11,782 nucleotides of DNA, from contig CALMPX010000472.1 of assembly GCA_937871355.1 (NCBI GenBank), forward strand, positions 1 to 11,782, read 5' to 3'. Of the stretch, positions 7,107 through 11,782 are shown piece by piece. A model generated the notes under the pieces. It was not told the DNA's origin, did no database searches, and saw only the letters and a list, made by a program, of their open reading frames with translations. This DNA comes from an uncultured Bdellovibrio sp. (GTDB lineage Bacteria > Bdellovibrionota > Bdellovibrionia > Bdellovibrionales > Bdellovibrionaceae). A program made the translations under genes and the position numbers. The stretch's first letter is position 1. Every line of letters starts with the position of its first letter.

Positions 7107-7265
7107 AGTGGCTTAAGTTGCAATATTAGTGCGACTTACAGCTGTAAATTAAAGGGGTTAGACTAATTTGGGCTGGTGATCTTTTTGACAGGGTCGTATA
7201 AACGTCAACCTGAGGCGCGCTTGGAAATGAATTGATTCCAGAGCGAAATTTAACTAGTTTGAGCT
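7107..7265. promoter_or_regulatory. divergent intergenic region with two inverted repeats
   Basis: This gap separates the secreted phosphatase gene from the SUI1 gene. TTACAGCTGTAA (7136-7147) is a perfect 12-bp palindrome just upstream of the presumed phosphatase promoter (TAATAT, minus strand, 7128-7123), so it may be an operator. TTGAC (7185-7189) and GTCAA (7204-7208) form a spaced dyad. TTGATT (7232-7237) with TAGTTT (7255-7260), 17 bp apart, is a weak promoter candidate for SUI1 that would start at its ATG. No RNA gene is seen. Confidence 0.35.
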
Positions 7266-7655
7266 ATGTCTTCAAAAAATAAAAAACCAAATAATGAACC
7301 TGATCGCGTGCTTGTCTATTCCGATGATCCTAAAGATAAAGGAATTATTGAAGGATCATTGCAAAAGGCTTTGCAGCAAAAGCAGCAAACTCAGCTGGTC
7401 GATAGTAATCAATTCACTGCTGTTTTTAGAATTGAAAAAAATGGACGAGGCGGAAAAATCGTTACTGTTTTAGATAAACTTCCAAAGCACGAAACGTTTT
7501 TAAAAGAATTAACTAAAGAATTTAAAATTAAATGTGGTGTTGGTGGAACATACGAAATGACTCCGGACGGAGGCTTTATCGAAGTTCAAGGAGACAAGCG
7601 CGACCAAATGAAAAAAATTCTGGACGCGAAAAAAATTAAATACAAAGGTGTTTAA
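7266..7655 (+). CDS. yciH: SUI1/YciH-type translation initiation factor
   Basis: The 129-residue product ends with a SUI1 domain (about 52-127), the bacterial counterpart of eIF1. GRGGKIVTVL at 60-69 and KCGVGGTYE at 89-97 are the conserved Gly-rich turns, followed by IEVQGDKRDQMKKIL, the typical final strand and helix. Residues 1-50 form a charged, Gln-rich lead, as in E. coli YciH (108 residues). In E. coli, YciH has been linked to start-site discrimination and to translation during stress; it is not essential. The ribosomal 30S subunit is the expected target. The start ATG has no clear Shine-Dalgarno (only GAG at 7261-7263), a third gene here with a weak or absent ribosome site. It converges on tadA with four bases between the stops. 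Confidence 0.9.
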   Translation: MSSKNKKPNNEPDRVLVYSDDPKDKGIIEGSLQKALQQKQQTQLVDSNQFTAVFRIEKNGRGGKIVTVLDKLPKHETFLKELTKEFKIKCGVGGTYEMTPDGGFIEVQGDKRDQMKKILDAKKIKYKGV

Positions 7656-7659
7656 GAAT

Positions 7660-8148
7660 TTACTTTCTTTTCTTCTTAAAAAAATCTTTCAAAACTTTTC
7701 CACATTCTTCGGCGAGAACTCCTTCGGTGATTTCAAATTGATGATTTAATCGTGTATCATTTCCTAAAGTTCCCAAAGAAACCAAAGCGCCACCTTTAGG
7801 GTCGCGCGCACCAAAAACAACTCGACCAATGCGGGACTGGACTAAGGCGCCTGAGCACATAAAGCACGGCTCGAGGGTCACGTACAAAGTGCAGTCTGTG
7901 AGTCTCCAAGAGCCAAGCGTTTTACAAGCGCGGTGAATGGCAGCGAGCTCGGCGTGCCCAAGAACAGTGCACTTAGTTTCACGTAAGTTGGTGGACTGGG
8001 CGATGATTTTGCCGTTTTTGTCGGTAATAACAGCACCAATAGGTACTTCGCCGATGGATTCGGATTTACGAGCCAGATCTAAGGCTTTTTTCATCATTTT
8101 TAAATCGAACTTTGCACCAATTTCTTGCGTTTGATGATCAGATGTCAT
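7660..8148 (-). CDS. tadA: tRNA-specific adenosine deaminase TadA
   Basis: The 162-residue product is a zinc cytidine-deaminase fold enzyme of the usual TadA length. It converts adenosine 34 to inosine in the tRNA-Arg anticodon ACG, which allows reading of CGU, CGC and CGA. The catalytic signatures are present: HAE at 65-67 (zinc ligand His65, proton shuttle Glu67) and PCFMC at 94-98 (zinc ligands Cys95 and Cys98). VPIGAVI at 35-41 and GARDPKGGA at 113-121 are TadA hallmarks, the latter separating it from guanine deaminases. AAGGA about nine bases before the ATG supports this start, although it adds some 16 residues before the usual first helix; Met18 or Met19 are less likely starts. It is transcribed divergently from rpsU and ends four bases from the SUI1 stop. 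Confidence 0.93.
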   Translation of the reverse strand: MTSDHQTQEIGAKFDLKMMKKALDLARKSESIGEVPIGAVITDKNGKIIAQSTNLRETKCTVLGHAELAAIHRACKTLGSWRLTDCTLYVTLEPCFMCSGALVQSRIGRVVFGARDPKGGALVSLGTLGNDTRLNHQFEITEGVLAEECGKVLKDFFKKKRK

Positions 8149-8176
8149 AGTTTCAAATCCTTGTTTAATATGACCT

Positions 8177-8205
8177 ATTACATAGTAAAACCTATGTAGT
8201 TACAA
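8177..8205 (-). promoter_or_regulatory. candidate tadA promoter
   Basis: On the minus strand TTGTAA (8205-8200) and TGTAAT (8182-8177) are 17 bp apart, the latter five of six consensus bases. The predicted start near 8170 leaves a leader of about 21 bases containing AAGGA. The -10 lies on one arm of the inverted repeat at 8179-8198. Confidence 0.45.
8179..8198. repeat. 7-bp inverted repeat between tadA and rpsU
   Basis: TACATAG (8179-8185) and CTATGTA (8192-8198) are exact inverted repeats around a six-base spacer. They cover the tadA -10 and occupy the place where an rpsU -35 would be. A regulator bound here could act on both promoters. A second palindrome, ATACATGTAT (8206-8215), abuts the rpsU -10. 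No T-run follows, so it is not a terminator. Confidence 0.4.
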
Positions 8206-8212
8206 ATACATG

Positions 8213-8218
8213 TATAAT
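8213..8218 (+). promoter_or_regulatory. -10 element of the rpsU (macromolecular synthesis) operon
   Basis: A perfect TATAAT lies 38 bp before the rpsU ATG. It predicts a start near 8225 and a leader of about 31 bases carrying AAGGA and GGTGA. No good -35 is found 16-19 bp upstream; that place holds an inverted-repeat arm, so an activator may substitute. An in-frame ATG at 8217 overlaps this -10 and cannot be the translated start. Confidence 0.5.
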
Positions 8219-8255
8219 GTATTTTATTTCGATTGGGAAGGATGGTGAATTAATC

Positions 8256-8471
8256 ATGGCTTTAGTTAAAATTCGTGACGGAGAAAGTTTCGAATCAGCG
8301 TTCAGAAAATTTAAAAAATCTTGTGAAAAAGCAGGAATCCTTTCTGATGTAAAAAAACGCGAACACTTCGAAAAACCAAGTGTTGCAGGTAAGAAAAAAT
8401 CTATCGCTGCTCGTAAACGCGCTCATAAAAAAGTACGTACTGGCGGTTTCAGACAAAGAGAACAAGAGTAA
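8256..8471 (+). CDS. rpsU: 30S ribosomal protein S21
   Basis: The 71-residue product has exactly the length of E. coli S21 and its conserved core: VKIRDGESFESAFRKFKKSC then EKAGILSDVKKREHFEKP at 4-41. The tail is strongly basic and rich in Lys and Arg. S21 sits near the 3' end of 16S rRNA on the 30S platform and helps initiation. The start is set by GGTGA (8244-8248) seven bases upstream and by homology at MALVKIRDGES; the frame is open 13 codons further up to an ATG at 8217, but that overlaps the promoter. It is the first gene of the rpsU-yqeY-dnaG-rpoD series, and an intrinsic terminator follows 12 bases after its stop. Confidence 0.97.
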   Translation: MALVKIRDGESFESAFRKFKKSCEKAGILSDVKKREHFEKPSVAGKKKSIAARKRAHKKVRTGGFRQREQE

Positions 8472-8483
8472 TCTTAATTTTCG

Positions 8484-8519
8484 AAAGTCCCTCCTTTAAA
8501 AAGAGGGACTTTGTTTTTG
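8484..8519 (+). terminator. intrinsic terminator between rpsU and yqeY
   Basis: AAAGTCCCTC (8484-8493) and GAGGGACTTT (8503-8512) pair over ten bases without mismatch around a nine-base loop, and the final TTT runs into GTTTTT. This is a textbook Rho-independent terminator. It stands inside the operon, with no convincing new promoter before yqeY, so it probably works as a partial terminator that lowers expression of yqeY, dnaG and rpoD compared with rpsU. Confidence 0.9.
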
Positions 8520-8571
8520 AGCTCGATGCGCCCTTTCAAAAAAATTTCACAATAAGAGTAATGGATGTTTT

Positions 8572-9030
8572 ATGGAAATCAGAGAAAAAATCACCGCTGA
8601 CGTTAAATCGGCTATGTTAGCTAAAGATTCAGTAAAATTAAACACACTTCGTTTTTTACAATCAGCCATCAAAAATAAAGAAATTGATTCAAGACCAACT
8701 CCGATTACGGCCGATGACGTGATGGCCGTCATTAAAAAATTAGTTAAACAACGTAAAGAATCGATCGAACAGTTTACCACGGCGAATCGCATGGATTTAG
8801 CGGACCAAGAATCGGCTGAATTAAAAGTTTTAGAAGCCTACATGCCGACTCAAATGAGCCAAGCCGATGTCGAAAAAATCGTGAACGACGTGATCGCATC
8901 AGTCGGAGCTAAGTCAGTTAAAGACATGGGCACAGTGATGAAAGAAACTCAAGCGCGCACAGCGGGACAGGCCGACGGCAAGATGATCAGCGAGATCATC
9001 AAAGCCAAATTAGCCGCCTTACCAGTTTAG
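8572..9030 (+). CDS. yqeY: GatB/YqeY domain protein
   Basis: The 152-residue product is full length for YqeY (about 147-150 residues). It resembles the C-terminal tail domain of GatB, the amidotransferase subunit that recognises tRNA. The N-terminal helices carry the family pattern REKITADVKSAMLAKD ... LNTLRFLQSAIKNKEID (3-40), then KQRKESIEQF (59-68), LKVLEAYMPTQMS (85-97), and a C-terminal domain ending in GQADGKMISEIIKAKL. No enzyme activity is established; a role in tRNA binding or misacylated tRNA handling is often suggested. The ATG follows a weak GGA seven bases upstream. Its placement between rpsU and dnaG is a recurring arrangement of this operon. The gap of 100 bp from rpsU holds the terminator, and 68 bp separate it from dnaG. 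Confidence 0.93.
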   Translation: MEIREKITADVKSAMLAKDSVKLNTLRFLQSAIKNKEIDSRPTPITADDVMAVIKKLVKQRKESIEQFTTANRMDLADQESAELKVLEAYMPTQMSQADVEKIVNDVIASVGAKSVKDMGTVMKETQARTAGQADGKMISEIIKAKLAALPV

Positions 9031-9084
9031 TTTCTCGAATCATATTAATTTAAATATCGTATTTTTTTCCATTTGAAATTTCAT

Positions 9085-9092
9085 AAAGGAGG
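9085..9092 (+). promoter_or_regulatory. ribosome binding site that sets the dnaG start
   Basis: AAAGGAGG is an almost complete anti-16S match. It lies six bases before the ATG at 9099 but only three before the in-frame TTG at 9096, so the ATG is preferred. It is the strongest ribosome binding site in the window, which may offset the terminator upstream. Confidence 0.85.
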
Positions 9093-9098
9093 TCTTTG

Positions 9099-11114
9099 AT
9101 GCGATACCCGCCCGAGTTTATCGACAAAGTCCAAGAGGCCTCCAGCTTACTTGATATCATTTCCCAATATACGCAATTAAAACCCAGTGGCGCAGGTTTC
9201 ATGGGGCGCTGTCCGTTTCCAGACCATCAAGAAAAAACCGCCAGTTTTTCGATGAGTGAAGCCAAGCAGGTTTATCACTGCTTTGGTTGTAAAAAAAGTG
9301 GAAATATTTTTACTTTTCTTCGTGATTACAACGGAATGAATTTTCCCGAAGCCTTGGAATACTTGGCCGATCGCCACGGGATTGCGATCCCGATAGTCAA
9401 TGATGGAAAACAAGATCAGTACGCCCAATCACAAGACATTAAAAAACAAGTTTTAAAAATGAATAAAGAGGCGGCCCATTTTTTTCGAGAAACATTAAAA
9501 CGGTCTGCGACTGATTCTCCGATCAAACAATATATTTTAAAAAGAAAGTTATCTCCGGAAACAATTGAAGAATTCCAAATTGGATATTCATCAACAGATT
9601 GGGATCGTCTCACTTTGCATTTGCAAAAAAATAATTTTCCGCTGCCACTAGCCGACGAAGCTAAGCTCGTTAAAGCGCGCAAAGAAGGAAATGGTTATTT
9701 CGATCTTTTCCGCGATAGGCTTATGTTTCCGATCATTTCACCCAGCGGCGAAGTTTTAGCTTTTGGCGGTCGCATTCACGATCAAGGTGAACCTAAGTAT
9801 CTCAATTCGCCCGAAACCGTGGTCTTTTCAAAAAGTAAAGTTCTGTATGGGCTGGCTCAAACGGCAAAATATATTCGTTCTGAAGACTGCGTAGTGATCG
9901 TTGAAGGCTATATGGATTTAGTCAGTCTTTACCAAGCGGGATTAAAAAATGTGGCGGCTTCAATGGGTACAGCATTAACCCTTGAGCATGCGAAACTCAT
10001 CAAACGTATGACCAATAATGTGGTGGTCTTATTTGACGGCGACGAAGCCGGACAAATGGCCGCCGAGAGAAGTTTATCTATTTTATTATCTCAAGGATTA
10101 TATCCACGTGGATTAGTTTTAGTTGATGCCAAAGATCCAGACGAATTTGTAAACAAGTTTGGTTTAGCTGCTATGAATGAAAAAATTCAAAAATCATCGG
10201 ATTTGTTTAACGTTGTTTTACAAAGTTGGATGACGGATTACCGCGGTGAAGCTTCGCAAAAAGTAAAATTAGTGGATCGCCTCAAGCCGATTTTTGATTC
10301 GATTTCAGATAATCGATTGAAGGGTTTGTACGCGGAAGATTTGATGATGCGCATGAATGTAACTAAAGATTGGCTCCGTTCGGCCTTGCAAGCCAGCACC
10401 GCTGGCGTAAATAACGCTAATAGACAAGGCTCTGCAGAGGCAAATCGGGGTCAAAACGTGCAAAACTTACAATCATCAAATGGTGTTCATGTTGATGGAA
10501 ACGCCACCGCAATTTCGAGCGTGGACACCGAAAGACAGCTCGATCCGAATGATCCATTCGGAGCACTGACCGAGAAAATTAAGATCTCGGATGCGAATCA
10601 AGTCGAGCTTATGCTTTTACAGATGGGACTCAAGAGTCGTGCCAATTTTGAATGGCTTCTTCAATATTCAGAGCCGACATCAAAAGAAGAAACGAATGAC
10701 AACGGTGAAACTTCAGAGCGCATGCAAGTTTTTGGCTTTAAGCAAATACTAAGCCAAATCAATCATTTAGGAGTTCGTAAAATCCTTGAAATAGGTGAGC
10801 AAGTTTATAGACAAGGGGCCCAAAAATTTGATAAGTTTTTCACCTTGCTGATTGATAAAATTGATAAACCAGAAATGCTCTTTCCCAATTCGAATTTAGG
10901 TGCCGCGGCCGCGTCGCCACACCACCAAGAATTCGATGTTGAAAAAGAGCAAAAATATTTATCGGATTTAATTTTAAAGATTCAGCAAAATTTTATTAAA
11001 GCGCAGTCAAAGAAAATGGCGAGCGATATCAAATCCGACAAACGAGGTTTTGATGTTGATAAGCTGAAAGAATTTGTCGAATTGCAAAAGAGCAGGCTGT
11101 CTTTAAAAAAATAG
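9099..11114 (+). CDS. dnaG: DNA primase DnaG
   Basis: The 671-residue product makes RNA primers at the replication fork. Three domains are visible. The N-terminal zinc ribbon has Cys38, His43, Cys61 and Cys64, with two extra residues between the first Cys and the His compared with the usual CPFH. The RNA polymerase core includes RLMFPIISPSGEVLAFGGR (207-225), KYLNSPET (233-240) and a TOPRIM fold with EGYMD (269-273) and FDGDEAG (312-318), whose acidic residues bind catalytic metals. The C-terminal part (about 500-671) should be the helicase-binding domain. An Asn/Gln/Ser-rich low-complexity linker at about 430-480 helps make it longer than E. coli DnaG (581). Numbering uses the ATG at 9099. 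It lies between yqeY and rpoD, 38 bp before the latter. Confidence 0.96.
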   Translation: MRYPPEFIDKVQEASSLLDIISQYTQLKPSGAGFMGRCPFPDHQEKTASFSMSEAKQVYHCFGCKKSGNIFTFLRDYNGMNFPEALEYLADRHGIAIPIVNDGKQDQYAQSQDIKKQVLKMNKEAAHFFRETLKRSATDSPIKQYILKRKLSPETIEEFQIGYSSTDWDRLTLHLQKNNFPLPLADEAKLVKARKEGNGYFDLFRDRLMFPIISPSGEVLAFGGRIHDQGEPKYLNSPETVVFSKSKVLYGLAQTAKYIRSEDCVVIVEGYMDLVSLYQAGLKNVAASMGTALTLEHAKLIKRMTNNVVVLFDGDEAGQMAAERSLSILLSQGLYPRGLVLVDAKDPDEFVNKFGLAAMNEKIQKSSDLFNVVLQSWMTDYRGEASQKVKLVDRLKPIFDSISDNRLKGLYAEDLMMRMNVTKDWLRSALQASTAGVNNANRQGSAEANRGQNVQNLQSSNGVHVDGNATAISSVDTERQLDPNDPFGALTEKIKISDANQVELMLLQMGLKSRANFEWLLQYSEPTSKEETNDNGETSERMQVFGFKQILSQINHLGVRKILEIGEQVYRQGAQKFDKFFTLLIDKIDKPEMLFPNSNLGAAAASPHHQEFDVEKEQKYLSDLILKIQQNFIKAQSKKMASDIKSDKRGFDVDKLKEFVELQKSRLSLKK

Positions 11115-11152
11115 TTTTCCTTAGTTTTGTTTTTAAAAATGAGTGAGGTTTC

Positions 11153-11782
11153 ATGTCGAGCGATATTATAAATACAAATCAAAAACAAACTCAGCCTGAT
11201 AAAGCAGAAAATAGAATCTTAACAATTGCTGAGCAAGATGTTGTCGCTAAAGAAGAGCTTCAAAAATTAATCAAGTTAGCAAAAGAAAAAGGTCGCATCA
11301 CGATCGAAGAGATCAATGATGCTTTGCCTATCGAAGTTGTCGCGGCGTCAGTGCTTGATGCTTTCATGCATTCACTCGAAGCTAACGGCGTAGTTATTAC
11401 TGAGTACTCTGAAGCAGCTAAAGCCGAAGAGCGCGAAGAATTCTTATCTGACGTTGATAAAGAGGAAGAAGACGAAGAAGACGCGAAAGAAGTGGAAGAC
11501 GTTAAGTCAGCCGATCCTGTTCGTTTATACCTTCGCAAAATGGGTTCAGTTTCATTATTAACTCGTGAGGGTGAAGTTGAAATTGCACGTCGTATTGAAA
11601 AAGGGGAACGTGAAATCGTTCGCGCCATGTTGATGTCTCCGTTAGGAACTTTTGAAATCATCAACTTGGGTAAACGTTTAGATCAAGGTCGTATCAAAGT
11701 TAAAGCCATCTTCCGCGGTCTTGAAGATGAAGATCATCAGTACGACGAAAAAGAATACATTGAAAAGATTCACCAATTAATC
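11153..11782 (+). CDS. rpoD: RNA polymerase primary sigma factor (sigma70), N-terminal part
   Basis: The first 210 residues of the housekeeping sigma factor are visible; the gene runs past the window end. Residues 30-85 look like region 1.1, which blocks the DNA channel of free holoenzyme (EELQKLIKLAKEKGRITIEEINDALP). A very acidic stretch (VDKEEEDEEDAKEVEDV, 101-117) leads into region 1.2, the recognisable core DPVRLYLRKMGSVSLLTREG at 121-140, followed by EVEIARRIEKGE. This order is that of RpoD and not of the shorter alternative sigmas, which lack region 1.1. The ATG follows TGAGG (11144-11148) by four bases; the frame closes with a stop at 11144, so no earlier start exists. It is the last gene of the rpsU-yqeY-dnaG-rpoD series visible here. 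Confidence 0.96.
   Translation, partial: MSSDIINTNQKQTQPDKAENRILTIAEQDVVAKEELQKLIKLAKEKGRITIEEINDALPIEVVAASVLDAFMHSLEANGVVITEYSEAAKAEEREEFLSDVDKEEEDEEDAKEVEDVKSADPVRLYLRKMGSVSLLTREGEVEIARRIEKGEREIVRAMLMSPLGTFEIINLGKRLDQGRIKVKAIFRGLEDEDHQYDEKEYIEKIHQLI

Noticed and set aside
7185..7203. TTGACA followed by TATAAA as a promoter for SUI1
   Set aside because: The hexamers are only seven bases apart, far too close for a sigma70 promoter.
7651..7680. TTTAAGAA / TTCTTAAA inverted repeat between the SUI1 and tadA stops as a bidirectional terminator
   Set aside because: The stem is almost all A/T with a 14-base loop and lacks a proper T-run on the plus strand; too weak to call.
8217..8255. Upstream in-frame ATG for rpsU giving an 84-residue product
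   Set aside because: The ATG at 8217 overlaps the perfect TATAAT promoter element, so it lies before the transcription start; S21 homology and the ribosome binding site both point to 8256.
9074..9083. TGAAATTTCA palindrome before the dnaG ribosome binding site
   Set aside because: A 10-bp AT-rich palindrome is expected about ten times in a window of this size; nothing else supports an operator.
9096..9098. TTG start for dnaG one codon before the ATG
   Set aside because: It would lie only three bases after AAAGGAGG; the ATG at 9099 has the normal six-base spacing.
10901..10917. GC-rich patch with a GCGGCCGC core in dnaG, considered as a foreign insertion
   Set aside because: It simply encodes a run of alanines within the open DnaG frame and has no flanking repeats.
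11260..11664. 134-residue minus-strand ORF opposite rpoD
   Set aside because: Ser-rich translation of the antisense of a well-recognised sigma70 coding region; a shadow of the acidic, Glu-rich sense strand.

Overview
The window looks like chromosomal housekeeping DNA from a Gram-negative, moderately AT-rich bacterium. A member of the Bdellovibrionota/Oligoflexia (Bdellovibrio-like) is my best guess. This is an inference from protein style, the macromolecular-synthesis gene order, a lipoprotein with an outer-membrane-type +2 residue and the absence of any mobile DNA; no 16S or other phylogenetic marker was searched.

Layout. (1) 1-1551: the 3' end of a TPR-repeat protein gene, a minus-strand orphan membrane-protein ORF whose end overlaps it antisense, and a plus-strand outer-membrane lipoprotein with a LolB-like look. 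The last two are divergent, start 31 bp apart, and have interlocking promoters that both appear to give leaderless mRNAs. (2) 1552-6345: a compact stress operon encoding the PrkA serine kinase, a DUF444 von Willebrand-type protein (YeaH-like) and SpoVR (YcgB-like). It is preceded by a 14-bp perfect palindrome and by a hairpin that contains a consensus DnaA box and touches the prkA ribosome binding site. (3) 6342-8148: a minus-strand secreted HAD phosphatase resembling the polynucleotide-kinase 3'-phosphatase family, a plus-strand bacterial SUI1/YciH factor and a minus-strand tadA. (4) 8149-11782: the macromolecular-synthesis operon rpsU - (terminator) - yqeY - dnaG - rpoD, with rpoD cut by the window end.

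The genes form three functional groups. PrkA, DUF444 and SpoVR are a widely conserved trio tied to starvation and stress adaptation. SUI1, TadA and S21 serve translation initiation and decoding. DnaG and RpoD drive replication priming and housekeeping transcription. A strong intrinsic terminator between rpsU and yqeY probably sets a high S21 to low primase/sigma ratio, as in the E. coli operon.

No tRNA, rRNA, CRISPR array, insertion sequence or prophage is visible. The items most worth a second look are the leaderless divergent pair, the prkA leader, the exported PNK3P-like phosphatase and the altered zinc-binding spacing in DnaG. I did not find a clearly new multi-gene system.
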